NCBI RefSeq assembly: GCF_003949795.1
Contig: NZ_RPRY01000037.1
Location: forward strand, 1-34,751
DNA from: Streptomyces sp. WAC06614
GTDB taxonomy: Bacteria > Actinomycetota > Actinomycetes > Streptomycetales > Streptomycetaceae
DNA: 34,751 nucleotides
Reading direction: 5' to 3'
Shown: one piece after another, positions 22,979 through 31,804 of the stretch
Layout: the number at the start of each line of letters is the position of its first letter
Position numbering within the stretch: position 1 is the stretch's first letter
Translations under genes and position numbers: made by a program
Notes under the pieces: model-generated
Seen by the model: the letters and a program-made list of their open reading frames with translations, nothing else
Database searches by the model: none
What the model was told of the DNA's origin: nothing

Positions 22979-25338
22979 CGCACCGCCGCACTCCCCTGCA
23001 CGTCTGGTGGCAGGACCTGGCCATGGGGGCCCGGTTCGCGTTCACCGGCGGCCGGCAGGGCTGGACCCGTACCCTGCTGACCGGCGTCGGCGTGGGCCTG
23101 GGCGTGGCCCTGCTGCTGCTCAGCACCTCCTTGCCGGGCGCGCTGGCCGCCCGTACGGAACGGGGCGACGCCCGTAGCTGGCTGGAGGCCCCTCGGGCCG
23201 ACCGCCCGGGCCCGGACACCCTGCTGATCGCCCCGGCCCGCCAGACCTACCGCGGCCGGGACATCGAGGGCACGCTGCTGCGCGCCGAGGGCCCGGACGC
23301 CCCGGTGCCGCCGGGCCTGGAGAAGATCCCGGGCCCCGGCGAACTGGTCGTCTCCCCCGCCCTGAAGAAGCTGCTCGACTCCCGTGACGGGGCGCTGCTG
23401 CGCGAACGCCTCGACGGGCGGATCACCGGCACCGTCGGCGACGAGGGCCTGACCGGCCCCGCCGAACTGCTCTTCTACGCCGGCGAGGAGAGCCTGCGGC
23501 CGAGCGAGGAACCCTCCTCCCGGGTCGAGCGGATCACCGGCTTCGCCTACGAGCGCGTCACCGAGAAGCTGAGCCCGGTGCTGGTGCTCCTGGTGGTGCT
23601 GACCTTCGTGGCCCTGCTGCTGCCGGTCGCGGTGTTCATCGCCGCCGCCGTGCGCTTCGGCGGCGAGCGCCGCGACCGGCGGCTGGCCGCCCTGCGGCTG
23701 GTCGGCGCGGACGCGCGCGCGGTGCGCCGGATCGCGGCGGGCGAGGCGCTGGCCGGGGCGCTGGCCGGACTGGTGCTGGGCGCGGGCTTCTTCGTGGCCG
23801 GGCGGGCCCTGGTGGGCGGGTTCGACATCCAGCAGCGCAGCGTCTTCCCCGCCGACCTCACCCCGTCGCCGTGGCTGGCCGCGCTGGTGGCCGTGGCGGT
23901 GCCGGCGGCGGCCGTGGGCGTCACGCTGTTCGCGCTGCGCGGGGTGGTCATCGAACCGCTGGGTGTCGTACGGACCGCGCGGCCCGGCCGGCGCCGGCTG
24001 TGGTGGCGGCTGCTGGTGCCGCTGGCCGGCCTGGGCCTGCTGGTCCCGCTGGCGGGCCGCGGCGACGAGGGCGGGCAGTTCAACCGCTGGCAGGTCAGTG
24101 CCGGAGTGGCGCTGCTGCTGGTCGGTGTCACCGCGCTGCTGCCCTGGGTGCTGGAGCGCCTGGTGGGCCGGCTGGGCGGTGGCGGGCCGGTCTCCTGGCA
24201 GCTCGCCGTGCGCCGGCTCCAGGTGAGCATCGGCGGGGCGGCCCGGCTGGTCAGCGGGATCGCGGTCGCCGTCGCGGGCGCCATCGCCCTGCAGATGATG
24301 TTCACGAGCGTCGAGGGCGAGTACAGCCGGGACACCGGCCAGGACCCGGCGCGCGCCACCGTCTCGATCCTGCTCGGCTCCGACGTCACGCAGGACGCGC
24401 AGGAGCTGGCCCGGCGGGTCGCCCAGGGCGAGGGCGTCACCGGGGCCGTGGCGCTGCGCTCGCTGTCGGCCGCCCACCGGGTCCCCGCGGAGGACGGCCT
24501 GGTCGAGGTCACCGTCGGCACCTGCGAGGCGCTGCGCGAGGTGGCCGTGCTGGACTCCTGCAAGGACGGCGACGCCTTCCTGGCCTCCGGCTCGCAGCGC
24601 GCCGACGCCGAGGGGATGTACGGGGGCTCGGCGGCGCCCGGCGACCGGCTGTTCGTCGGCAACGTGCGCGGCTACGACAAGGAGGTCGCGCCCGTCCCGT
24701 ACACCGTGCCCGCCGCGCTCCCGAAGGTGTCCTCGCGCCCGGACCCGACCGGCAACCTGCGCTCCGGGCTGCTGCTGACCCCGTCGGTGGCCCCCGGCGC
24801 CACCGGCGGCTACGGCTCGCAGCAGGTCTTCGTGATGACCGCGGACCCCGACGGGGACGGGCTGGAGCGGGCGCGTACGGCGGCGTTCAAGGCCTCGCCG
24901 CTGTCGACGGCGATGACGCTGAAGCAGACCACGTGGGACCCGGGCTACTCGACGGTGCGGATCGGGCTGTTCTTCGGGGCCACCGCGGTGCTGATGCTGA
25001 TCGGCGTCAGCCTGCTGGTCTCCCAGCTGGAGCAGTTGCGCGAACGCCGCAAGCTGCTGTCCTCGCTGGTGGCGTTCGGCACCCGGCGCTCCACGCTGAG
25101 CCTGTCGGTGCTGTGGCAGACGGCCCTGCCGGTCGGGGTGGGCATGGCGCTGGCGGCCCTGTTCGGGGTCGGGCTGGGCGTCGTCCTGATGCGGGCGGCC
25201 GCGGCCCGGGTCCAGGTCGACTGGGCGCCGGTGCTGGCGCTGACCGGGGTGGGCGCGGGCGTGGTCGCCCTGGTCACGGTGCTGAGCCTGCCGCCGCTGC
25301 TGCGGATGGTGCGCCCGGACGGCCTGCGCACCGAGTGA
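22975..25338 (+). CDS. FtsX-family ABC transporter permease
   Basis: 787 residues. The N-terminal helix (about 33-52) is followed by a large outside domain (about 60-195) and a first FtsX core of three helices (about 200-320) with RRLAALRLVGADARAVRRI. A middle helix pair and a second extracytoplasmic domain (about 430-650) come next, with two cysteines (CEALREVAVLDSC) that may form a disulphide. A second FtsX core (about 660-780) contains RRKLLSSLVAFGTRRSTLSLS. The duplicated layout is typical of Gram-positive MacB-like efflux or lipoprotein/antibiotic-handling permeases; the substrate is unknown. The start codon overlaps the ATPase stop. Confidence 0.92.
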   Translation: MTHRRTPLHVWWQDLAMGARFAFTGGRQGWTRTLLTGVGVGLGVALLLLSTSLPGALAARTERGDARSWLEAPRADRPGPDTLLIAPARQTYRGRDIEGTLLRAEGPDAPVPPGLEKIPGPGELVVSPALKKLLDSRDGALLRERLDGRITGTVGDEGLTGPAELLFYAGEESLRPSEEPSSRVERITGFAYERVTEKLSPVLVLLVVLTFVALLLPVAVFIAAAVRFGGERRDRRLAALRLVGADARAVRRIAAGEALAGALAGLVLGAGFFVAGRALVGGFDIQQRSVFPADLTPSPWLAALVAVAVPAAAVGVTLFALRGVVIEPLGVVRTARPGRRRLWWRLLVPLAGLGLLVPLAGRGDEGGQFNRWQVSAGVALLLVGVTALLPWVLERLVGRLGGGGPVSWQLAVRRLQVSIGGAARLVSGIAVAVAGAIALQMMFTSVEGEYSRDTGQDPARATVSILLGSDVTQDAQELARRVAQGEGVTGAVALRSLSAAHRVPAEDGLVEVTVGTCEALREVAVLDSCKDGDAFLASGSQRADAEGMYGGSAAPGDRLFVGNVRGYDKEVAPVPYTVPAALPKVSSRPDPTGNLRSGLLLTPSVAPGATGGYGSQQVFVMTADPDGDGLERARTAAFKASPLSTAMTLKQTTWDPGYSTVRIGLFFGATAVLMLIGVSLLVSQLEQLRERRKLLSSLVAFGTRRSTLSLSVLWQTALPVGVGMALAALFGVGLGVVLMRAAAARVQVDWAPVLALTGVGAGVVALVTVLSLPPLLRMVRPDGLRTE

Positions 25339-25360
25339 GCCCGGCCGCCCCTGGCGGTGC

Positions 25361-25382
25361 GGCCCGCGCTAGGCCGCGGGCC
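25361..25382. terminator. Stem-loop between the convergent permease and oxyR genes
   Basis: GGCCCGCG (25361-25368) pairs with CGCGGGCC (25375-25382) around a 6-base loop containing the oxyR stop codon. It lies 23 bases past the permease stop. It can serve both genes. Confidence 0.5.
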
Positions 25383-26316
25383 ACACCGGCAGGGGCCGTA
25401 CGGCTTCGCGCAGGGCTGCGGCCAGGGCGGTGAACTCCTCCTGGCGGGCGGTGCCGGTGCGCATGGCCAGGGCGATCCGCCGGGAGGGCACGGGCTCGGC
25501 GAAGCAGCCGGTGGACAGGTACTCGTTGCGCGCGGTCTCCAGCCGCAGCGCGGTCCGCGGCAACAGGGTGACGCCCAGTCCCCCGGCGACCAGTTGTACG
25601 AGGGTGGACAGGCCCGCGGCGGTGGTGGTGACGTCGGGGCCCTCGGTGCGGCCGGCCTCGCGGCAGATGTCCAGGGCCTGGTCGCGCAGGCAGTGCCCCT
25701 CGTCGAGCAACAGCAGCTGCAGGCCGCGCAGTTCGTCGCGCGGGATGTCCCGGCGCCCGGCCAGGGGATGGTCGCGGGGTGCCAGCAGGACGAAGTCCTC
25801 GTCGAAGAGCGGCAGTTCGGTGACGCCGGGAACGCCGAGGGGCACGGCGAGCAGCAGCAGGTCCAGCCGGCCGGCGGCGAGGCCGTCGAGCAGCGAGGCG
25901 GTCTGCTCCTCGTGCACCTGGAGGTCGAGCCGCGGGAACCGGCGGTGCAGCAGTCCGAGGACGGTCGGCAGCAGGTAGGGGGCGACGGTCGGGATGACCC
26001 CGAGGCGCAGCACCCCGGTGAACGGCGCCCGGACCGCCTCGGCCTCCTCCAGCAGTCCGGACACGGCGCCCAGGACGGCCGTGGCGCGGGCGGCGATCCG
26101 TTCGCCGGCCGGGGAGAGCAGCACCTTGCGGGTGGTGCGCTCCAGCAGCTGGACCCCGAGCGCCTCCTCCAGGGCGGAGACGGCGCCGGACAGGGCCGGC
26201 TGGCTCATCCCGATCGCCGCGGCGGCGTCCCGGAAGTGCAGGTGCTCGGCGACGGCCGCGAACGCGCGCAGCTGTGCGAGCGTCGGCTGCTTCGCTCCTC
26301 TATTACCGACAGCCAC
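25369..26316 (-). CDS. oxyR: LysR-family peroxide sensor OxyR
   Basis: 315 residues. The N-terminal LysR helix-turn-helix (about 11-70) is QPTLAQLRAFAAVAEHLHFRDAAAAIGMSQPALSGAVSALEEALGV. The sensor domain has cysteines C209 and C218 in LDEGHCLRDQALDIC, the same spacing as the reactive disulphide pair of E. coli OxyR. On oxidation by H2O2 the protein activates target promoters, here most likely the divergent ahpCD. The GTG at 26316 is chosen because GGAGG lies 9 bases upstream. The frame is open to a TTG at 26367, but without a ribosome site. Confidence 0.95.
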   Translation of the reverse strand: MAVGNRGAKQPTLAQLRAFAAVAEHLHFRDAAAAIGMSQPALSGAVSALEEALGVQLLERTTRKVLLSPAGERIAARATAVLGAVSGLLEEAEAVRAPFTGVLRLGVIPTVAPYLLPTVLGLLHRRFPRLDLQVHEEQTASLLDGLAAGRLDLLLLAVPLGVPGVTELPLFDEDFVLLAPRDHPLAGRRDIPRDELRGLQLLLLDEGHCLRDQALDICREAGRTEGPDVTTTAAGLSTLVQLVAGGLGVTLLPRTALRLETARNEYLSTGCFAEPVPSRRIALAMRTGTARQEEFTALAAALREAVRPLPVWPAA

Positions 26317-26318
26317 TG

Positions 26319-26355
26319 ATAGGTACCTCCGATCACCCGGCACAAGACTAGCTAT
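26319..26355. promoter_or_regulatory. Probable OxyR-binding site between oxyR and ahpC
   Basis: ATAG at 26319-26322 and CTAT at 26352-26355 start exactly 33 bases apart, the outer spacing of the four-element OxyR site (ATAG-N7-CTAT-N7-ATAG-N7-CTAT). The second element position (26330) is CGAT, a 3 of 4 match. The third (CACA) does not match. The site abuts the oxyR start codon and lies about 100 bases upstream of ahpC. Confidence 0.5.
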
Positions 26356-26406
26356 TTCCACAATCAATGCAGCTGTGCCAGCATGTGAGATCCGTCCAAC
26401 CCCTTC

Positions 26407-26433
26407 GGAAAGCCCCCAAAAGGGTTACTTTCC
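26407..26433 (+). promoter_or_regulatory. Hairpin in the ahpC leader
   Basis: GGAAAG (26407-26412) pairs with CTTTCC (26428-26433), and an inner CCC-GGG can pair. The hairpin ends 7 bases before the AAGGAG ribosome site of ahpC and may affect leader stability or translation. Confidence 0.35.
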
Positions 26434-26451
26434 AGTCAGCAAGGAGAGCAC

Positions 26452-27006
26452 GTGCTCACTGTCGGTGACAAGTTCCCCGCCTACGACCTGACCGCCTGCG
26501 TCTCGCTCGAGGCCGGCAAGGAGTTCGCCCAGATCGACCACAAGTCCTACGAGGGCAAGTGGCGCGTGGTGTTCTTCTGGCCGAAGGACTTCACCTTCGT
26601 CTGCCCGACCGAGATCGCCGCCTTCGGCAAGCTGAACGACGAGTTCGCCGACCGCGACGCCCAGGTCCTCGGTGTCTCCGGCGACTCCGAGTTCGTCCAC
26701 CACGCCTGGCGCAAGGACCACAAGGACCTGCGCGACCTGCCCTTCCCGATGCTGGCCGACTCCAAGCACGAGCTGATGCAGGCCTGCGGCGTGCAGGGCG
26801 AGGACGGCTTCGCGCAGCGCGCCGTGTTCATCGTGGACCCGAACAACGAGATCCAGTTCTCCATGGTGACCGCCGGCTCCGTCGGCCGTAACCCCAAGGA
26901 GGTCCTGCGGGTCCTGGACGCCCTGCAGACCGACGAGCTGTGCCCCTGCAACTGGAACAAGGGCGAGGACACCCTCGACGCCGGCGCGCTCCTGGCCGGT
27001 GAGTGA
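26452..27006 (+). CDS. ahpC: Alkyl hydroperoxide reductase AhpC (2-Cys peroxiredoxin)
   Basis: 184 residues. The peroxidatic Cys51 lies in [10 protein letters not shown]-terminal CPC (164-166, in DELCPCNW) supplies the resolving cysteine. The enzyme reduces H2O2, organic peroxides and peroxynitrite. In actinobacteria it is recycled by AhpD, encoded directly downstream. The start is GTG 26452 with AAGGAG (26441-26446) 5 bases upstream. It is divergent from oxyR and probably OxyR-controlled. Confidence 0.97.
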   Translation: MLTVGDKFPAYDLTACVSLEAGKEFAQIDHKSYEGKWRVVFFWPKDFTFVCPTEIAAFGKLNDEFADRDAQVLGVSGDSEFVHHAWRKDHKDLRDLPFPMLADSKHELMQACGVQGEDGFAQRAVFIVDPNNEIQFSMVTAGSVGRNPKEVLRVLDALQTDELCPCNWNKGEDTLDAGALLAGE

Positions 27007-27008
27007 GC

Positions 27009-27548
27009 ATGGCCCTCGATGAGCTGAAGGCCGCCATACCGGACTTCGCCAAGGACCTGAAGCTGAACCTCGGCTCGGTCATCGGCAACCAGGACACCCT
27101 CTCGCAGCAGCAGCTGTGGGGCACCGTCCTGTCCTGCGCGATCGCCGCCCGCTCCCCGCGCGTCCTGCGCGAGCTGGAGCCGGAGGCCAAGGCGAACCTC
27201 TCGCCCGAGGCGTACTCCGCGGCCAAGTCCGCGGCCGCGGTCATGGCGATGAACAACGTCTTCTACCGCACCCGGCACCTGCTGTCGGACCCGGAGTACG
27301 GCACGCTGCGCGCGGGCCTGCGGATGAACGTCATCGGCAACCCGGGCGTGGAGAAGGTCGACTTCGAGCTGTGGTCGCTCGCGGTCTCCGCGATCAACGG
27401 CTGCGGCCAGTGCCTGGACTCGCACGAGCAGGTCCTGCGCAAGGCCGGTGTGGACCGCGAGACGGTCCAGGAGGCCTTCAAGGTCGCCTCGGTGATCCAG
27501 GCCGTCGCCGTCACCCTGGACGGCGAGGCGGCGATCGCCGGCGCGTAG
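27009..27548 (+). CDS. ahpD: Alkyl hydroperoxidase AhpD
   Basis: 179 residues, the AhpD/CMD fold. The active-site motif is [12 protein letters not shown]: Cys132 and Cys135 (CxxC) with His139, and an upstream Glu completing the relay. It reduces AhpC, drawing electrons from lipoylated proteins, and has weak peroxidase activity itself. The start is ATG 27009, two bases after the ahpC stop. A GTG at 27003 overlapping that stop is an alternative. It forms a tight operon with ahpC. Confidence 0.96.
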   Translation: MALDELKAAIPDFAKDLKLNLGSVIGNQDTLSQQQLWGTVLSCAIAARSPRVLRELEPEAKANLSPEAYSAAKSAAAVMAMNNVFYRTRHLLSDPEYGTLRAGLRMNVIGNPGVEKVDFELWSLAVSAINGCGQCLDSHEQVLRKAGVDRETVQEAFKVASVIQAVAVTLDGEAAIAGA

Positions 27549-27569
27549 TCGCGCTCCGCTGCACACCCG

Positions 27570-27601
27570 ACGGGGCCCCTGGCATGCGCCAGGGGCCCCG
27601 T
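27570..27601. terminator. Bidirectional terminator between ahpD and the AI-2E gene
   Basis: A perfect 14-bp stem (27570-27583 with 27588-27601) with a 4-base ATGC loop lies 21 bases past the ahpD stop and 14 past the stop of the convergent gene. Confidence 0.8.
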
Positions 27602-27615
27602 TCGCGCGTACGGGC

Positions 27616-28995
27616 TCAGCGGCCGGCACCGCGTCCGTCCTCCATCGGGGACGTCGGCAGGGCGGTGGCGCCGTGGGGGCCCGGGCCGATGCGCAGTTCG
27701 GTCTCGCGGGAGTACGCGCGCAGGTAGCCGACCACGGTGTTGGTGACCGCGACCAGCGGCACCGCGACCACCGCGCCGCCGATGCCGGCGATCATGCCGC
27801 CGGCGGCCACGGAGAGCACCACCGCCAGCGGGTGGACCCGGACCGCCCGGCCCAGGATGAACGGCTGCAGGACGTGGCCCTCGATCTGCTGCACGGCGAG
27901 CACCACGAGCAGCACCATCAGCGCCGTCCACACGCCCTGGGTCACCAGTGCCACGACCACCGCCAGCGCGCCGGAGACCACGGCGCCGACCAGCGGGATG
28001 AAGGCGAACAGGAAGATGAACACAGCCAGCGGCACCGCCATGGGCACCTTGAGGAAGTAGATGCCCAGGCCGATGAAGATGGCGTCGATCAGCGCCACGA
28101 TCACCGTGCCCCGCACGTACGCGGTCAGGGTGCGCCAGGCCCGCGGGCCGGCCCCGGCGACGCCGGGCCGGGCCGCCGCCGGCACCAGGCCCAGCACCCA
28201 GCCCCAGATCTTCCGGCCGTCGTGGAGCAGGAAGAGGGTCGAGAACATCGCGAGGAGTATCCCCGTGAGGACCTCCACCATGACGGTCACGCCCTGCAGG
28301 CCCGCGGAGGTGATCTGCTCGGTGTTGGTGCCGATGGTGTCCGTGAGGTTCTTGGCGATGTCGTTGATCTGCTGCTGGGTGACGTGGAACGGACTGTCCA
28401 GGGCCCACTGCTTGAGCTCGTTGATGCCCTCCTTGACCCGGTTGGACAGGTCGTCGAGGTTCTCCATGACCTGCCAGACCACGAACCAGCCGACCAGCCC
28501 GATGATCGCGAAGCCGAGCACGGCGGTGAACGCCGTGGCCAGTCCGCGGGGCAGGCCGAGCCGGCGCAACCGGACCACGAAGGGCTGGAGCAGGGCGGTG
28601 ACGAGCATGGCCGCCGCGAAGGCCAGCACCACGAGCTGCACCTCGCTGATGACCTTCATCAGCACCCAGAGCATCCCGGCGAGCAGCAGCAGCCGCCAGC
28701 TCACCTCGGCGGCCACCCGCATCCCCCAGGGGACGACGGTCACCGGGTCGGGCCGCACCCGCCGGTACGGCGGCGGCTCGTCCGCGTGGCCGTGCCCGTG
28801 ACCGTGCCCGGCGACGGGCCCCGCCGCGGGGACGGGCGCCGTGGCCGGTACGGGCCGCTCGGGGGGCGCGCCGACGCCCTCGGCCTCGGCCGCGGCACGC
28901 CGGGCCTCGACGTCGGCCTTGACCGCGTCGAGCCGTGCCTCCATGCGGTTCAGTCTGTTGCCGAGCCGGCCGAGCCAGCCTGCCACCTTGCCCAT
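27616..28995 (-). CDS. AI-2E family transporter (PerM-like)
   Basis: 459 residues. A cytoplasmic N-terminus contains a coiled-coil-like segment (about 15-40, NRMEARLDAVKADVEARRAAAEAEG) and a His-Gly run (GHGHGHGHAD). Seven or eight transmembrane segments of the AI-2E/PF01594 domain follow (about 100-430), with the conserved VPLAVFIFLFAFIPLVGAVVSG and QQIEGHVLQPFILGRAVRVHPLAV. Members include TqsA and Na+/H+ antiporter-like proteins, so the name does not prove AI-2 transport. The start is ATG 28995 with a purine-rich GAGAGGGA just upstream. Confidence 0.9.
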   Translation of the reverse strand: MGKVAGWLGRLGNRLNRMEARLDAVKADVEARRAAAEAEGVGAPPERPVPATAPVPAAGPVAGHGHGHGHADEPPPYRRVRPDPVTVVPWGMRVAAEVSWRLLLLAGMLWVLMKVISEVQLVVLAFAAAMLVTALLQPFVVRLRRLGLPRGLATAFTAVLGFAIIGLVGWFVVWQVMENLDDLSNRVKEGINELKQWALDSPFHVTQQQINDIAKNLTDTIGTNTEQITSAGLQGVTVMVEVLTGILLAMFSTLFLLHDGRKIWGWVLGLVPAAARPGVAGAGPRAWRTLTAYVRGTVIVALIDAIFIGLGIYFLKVPMAVPLAVFIFLFAFIPLVGAVVSGALAVVVALVTQGVWTALMVLLVVLAVQQIEGHVLQPFILGRAVRVHPLAVVLSVAAGGMIAGIGGAVVAVPLVAVTNTVVGYLRAYSRETELRIGPGPHGATALPTSPMEDGRGAGR

Positions 28996-29057
28996 TGCGT
29001 TCCCTCTCCCCCGCCTGTTCCGCGCACGTGGCGCACCCCGTCGACCGTACACGCGAG

Positions 29058-29088
29058 GAGCCCCGCACCGAAGGACGGTACGGGGCTC
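29058..29088 (-). terminator. Terminator after the transglycosylase-like gene
   Basis: 12-base arms (29058-29069 and 29077-29088, 11 paired) around a 7-base loop lie 46 bases past the stop of the minus-strand gene and before the AI-2E gene. Confidence 0.65.
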
Positions 29089-29133
29089 TCGGGGGTTGAG
29101 CGACGGCGGAAGGGGGGTGTCCGGGAAGGATCC

Positions 29134-29823
29134 TCAGTACCAGCCGTTGGCCTGGTGGAAGGTCCAGGCCGCGCACGGGCTGCCGTAGCGCCCGTTCATG
29201 TAGTTCAGACCCCACTGGATCTGGGTGGCGGGGTTGGTGCGCCAGTCGTCGGCGACCGAGGACATCTTCGAGCCCGGGAGCGCCTGGACCAGGCCGTACG
29301 CGCCCGAGGACGAGTTGACGGCCTTGTAGTTCCAGGTGGACTCCTCGTTGATGATGTTCGAGAAGCACTGGAACTGGCCCGCCGGCACGATCTGCCGGGC
29401 GATGTCCTTGACCTGGGCGACCGTGTAGGAGCTCTGCGGGGCGAAGCTGGAGGCGTCGCGCGTCGCCGAGCGGCTCGCGATCTGGTCCTTCTCCTCGCGC
29501 TCCTTCTTCGCCTTGGCCTCGGCGTCGGCCTTCTTGGCCTTGGCGTCCTTGGCGGCCTGGAGGCGGGCGGACTCCTCCGCCGAGCGCTTGGCCTCGGCAT
29601 CGGCGGCGTACGCCATGGCGTCGGCCTGCTGCGTCAGGGACGCGTTCTGGACCGAGGCCTGTGAGCCGACCGGGATGTCCGTGAGGAGCGTCGCGCCTGA
29701 CGCGGTGGTCTCCAGGTCGTTCGGATTCTGGCCGTCGCCAGTGGCGACGCCCACGACAGCGCCTACGGTGGTGACCGCAGTGGCCGATGCCACGGCGATT
29801 CCCCGGACCGAGATCCGGCTCAC
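29134..29823 (-). CDS. Secreted lytic transglycosylase-like protein with coiled coil
   Basis: 229 residues. A signal peptide (VSRISVRGIAVASATAVTTVGAVVGVATG) is followed by a Lys/Ala/Glu-rich coiled coil (about 70-115: AEAKRSAEESARLQAAKDAKAKKADAEAK). The C-terminal 80 residues are an SLT-like domain with INEESTWNYKAVNSSSGAYGLVQALPGSKM and QIQWGLNYMNGRYGSPCAAWTFHQANGWY. The Glu of NEEST is the likely catalytic acid that cleaves peptidoglycan glycan strands. The start is GTG 29823 with GGAAGGA upstream. Related actinobacterial wall hydrolases act in growth and spore germination. Confidence 0.88.
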   Translation of the reverse strand: MSRISVRGIAVASATAVTTVGAVVGVATGDGQNPNDLETTASGATLLTDIPVGSQASVQNASLTQQADAMAYAADAEAKRSAEESARLQAAKDAKAKKADAEAKAKKEREEKDQIASRSATRDASSFAPQSSYTVAQVKDIARQIVPAGQFQCFSNIINEESTWNYKAVNSSSGAYGLVQALPGSKMSSVADDWRTNPATQIQWGLNYMNGRYGSPCAAWTFHQANGWY

Positions 29824-30101
29824 ACGGTGTCCTTCCAGCAGCGTCCGCCTCGGTGACCGCAGCGTCCGCGAATCTGCCCCTGGCGCGGGCCTCCTGATCC
29901 AGCGGTCACTGGAGGCGCGGGCCCATTGCTGGGCGGCATACGGCTGTTGGCTATGGAGTTGTGGATACAGCTGTGCCGTATGCGGGGCCTGACGGAAAAC
30001 AGACTCTGCCGGAGCCGGACGCCGCAAGGCAATTCCCCGTTGCGTGGGAAAGGTCACACCAGGCATGTCCTGTCGGGTTCTTGGAAACCCCTGTGCAGCA
30101 C
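29824..30101. other. Intergenic leader region upstream of the transglycosylase-like gene
   Basis: No gene is seen. The region has several dyads: a 9-bp perfect inverted repeat GCATACGGC (29936-29944) / GCCGTATGC (29975-29983), TCCAG (29898-29902) / CTGGA (29909-29913), and a direct repeat GGCGCGGGCC (29882-29891 and 29914-29923). A long structured leader for the minus-strand gene is likely. I looked for the c-di-AMP (ydaO) riboswitch, common before such genes, and could not match its conserved blocks. Confidence 0.4.
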
Positions 30102-30144
30102 GGCGCCGCCCGGCTAGGCTCTTCGGCCTTTGCCGGGCGGCGCC
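30102..30144 (-). terminator. Terminator after phoH
   Basis: A perfect 13-bp stem (30102-30114 with 30132-30144) has an inner AGGC/GCCT stem closing a TCTTCG loop. It lies 37 bases after the phoH stop on the minus strand. Confidence 0.8.
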
Positions 30145-30180
30145 AACTCGCGCTGCCCTTCTGGGCTGTTCAGGGTGTTT

Positions 30181-31497
30181 TCAGAGGGTTTCGAGCATCT
30201 CCGTGACCAGGGCGGCGATGGGGGAACGCTCGGAACGGGTGAGGGTCACGTGGGCGAAGAGCGGATGACCCTTCAACTTCTCGACCACGGAGACCACTCC
30301 GTCGTAACGCCCCACGCGCAGATTGTCCCGTTGTGCCACGTCATGGGTGAGAACGACCCGACTGTTCGCCCCGACCCGGGACAGCACGGTCAGCAGCACG
30401 TTCCGCTCCAGCGACTGCGCCTCGTCCACGATGACGAAGGCGTCGTGCAGCGAGCGGCCCCGGATGTGCGTGAGCGGCAGCACCTCCAGCATCCCGCGGC
30501 TCAGCACCTCCTCGATGACCTCGCGCCCCGCCACCGACGAGAGCGTGTCGAAGACGGCCTGCGCCCACGGGCTCATCTTCTCGGACTGGTCGCCCGGCAG
30601 ATAGCCGAGCTCCTGCCCGCCGACCGCGTACAGGGGACGGAAGACCATCACCTTCTGGTGCTGGCGGCGCTCCAGCACCGCCTCCAGGCCCGCGCACAGG
30701 GCCAGGGCCGACTTGCCCGTACCGGCCCGGCCGCCCATCGAGACGATCCCCACCTCGGGGTCGAGGAGCAGGTCGAGCGCGATGCGCTGCTCGGCGCTGC
30801 GGCCGTGCAGGCCGAAGGCCTCACGGTCGCCGCGGACCAGCCGGACGTTGCCGTCGGCGGTGACGCGACCCAGTGCCTTGCCCCGCTCGGACTGCAGGAC
30901 CAGACCCGTGTGGACGGGCATCTCGGCGGCCTCCGGCACGTACAGCCGCTCCTCGGAGTAGAGCAGGTCCACCTGCTCCCCGGAGAGCGACAGTTCGCTC
31001 ATCCCGGTCCAGCCGTCGCCGGTGATGGCGAGCTCGGCGCGGTACTCCTCGGCCAGCAGGCCCACGGAGGAGGCCTTGATGCGCAGCGGGAGATCCTTCG
31101 AGACGACCGTGACGTCGTACCCCTCGGCCTGGAGGTTGCGGGCGACCGCGAGGATCCGCGAGTCGTTGTCCCCGAGCCTGAAGCCGGCCGGCAGGACGCC
31201 TGGGTCGGAGTGGTTGAGCTCGACACGCAGGGACCCGCCGAGGTCTCCCATCGGGATGGGGGCGTCGAGGCGTCCGTACCGGACCCGTACGTCGTCCAGC
31301 AGGCGCAGGGCCTGCCGGGCGAAGTAGCCCAGTTCGGGATGGTGCCTCTTGGCCTCCAGCTCGGTGATCACCACGATCGGGAGCACGACCTCGTGCTCGT
31401 CGAAGCGGGTCACGGCGTTGGGGTCTGCCAGCAGGACGCTGGTGTCGAGGACGTAGGTCCGCCTGTCGGGCAGGCGGCGCTTTGTGCTGGTCACCAC
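30181..31497 (-). CDS. phoH: PIN-domain/PhoH-like ATPase
   Basis: 438 residues. The N-terminal PIN RNase domain (about 14-150) has acidic residues in [20 protein letters not shown] and [12 protein letters not shown]. The C-terminal PhoH ATPase domain (about 230-435) has Walker A GRAGTGKS (about 257-263) and Walker [10 protein letters not shown] (about 352-360). This PIN-PhoH (PhoH2) architecture is linked to RNA unwinding and cleavage. Start: GTG 31497 is chosen because family N-termini begin VTSTKRR at this point. ATG 31560 is in frame but lies next to a hairpin and lacks a ribosome site. Confidence 0.9.
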   Translation of the reverse strand: MVTSTKRRLPDRRTYVLDTSVLLADPNAVTRFDEHEVVLPIVVITELEAKRHHPELGYFARQALRLLDDVRVRYGRLDAPIPMGDLGGSLRVELNHSDPGVLPAGFRLGDNDSRILAVARNLQAEGYDVTVVSKDLPLRIKASSVGLLAEEYRAELAITGDGWTGMSELSLSGEQVDLLYSEERLYVPEAAEMPVHTGLVLQSERGKALGRVTADGNVRLVRGDREAFGLHGRSAEQRIALDLLLDPEVGIVSMGGRAGTGKSALALCAGLEAVLERRQHQKVMVFRPLYAVGGQELGYLPGDQSEKMSPWAQAVFDTLSSVAGREVIEEVLSRGMLEVLPLTHIRGRSLHDAFVIVDEAQSLERNVLLTVLSRVGANSRVVLTHDVAQRDNLRVGRYDGVVSVVEKLKGHPLFAHVTLTRSERSPIAALVTEMLETL

Positions 31498-31804
31498 GGA
31501 AGGACGTACCCCCTCGGAAGAGGTCGGGCCATGAAGACCGGACCGGTCATCGGCACCCATGCCAGGGCCGATTTCCGGCCCTCCACTCCGTCCGTGCGAT
31601 CGGCACGTGCGTCCTGGTGCAAAGGGCCTCCCGGGCGGACGGCCCCATGCCGTCCGCTGAGACTCGACACCCGTGGATCGGGCGTCGACCTGCTAGGGAT
31701 ATTCCCTCGAAGACCGCCTGCCATGCCATGGCATATGACGGACGCTCGGTGAATCCCTGGTGAAAGCCTCGCGGGAGGGGCGTGTCGAACCGGCCGAGGG
31801 GCCG
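31498..31804. other. Structured intergenic region between uppS and phoH
   Basis: No gene is seen in these 307 bases. Features are a 9-bp perfect hairpin (31635-31657, loop CCCAT), a 7-bp perfect hairpin (31564-31582, loop ATTTC) close to the possible phoH ATG at 31560, a TGCCATGGCA palindrome (31723-31732), and a small CGGCC-GAGG-GGCCG stem (31791-31804) directly after the uppS stop. The last may terminate uppS; the others probably form a phoH leader. Confidence 0.45.

Noticed and set aside
29824..30180. c-di-AMP (ydaO) riboswitch upstream of the transglycosylase-like gene
   Set aside because: Looked for on the minus strand, but the conserved blocks of that riboswitch are not seen. The strong hairpin at 30102-30144 is better explained as the phoH terminator.
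30130..31752. 540-codon plus-strand frame opposite phoH
   Set aside because: It is antisense to a clear PIN-PhoH gene and rich in Val/Gly/Gln without domain features.
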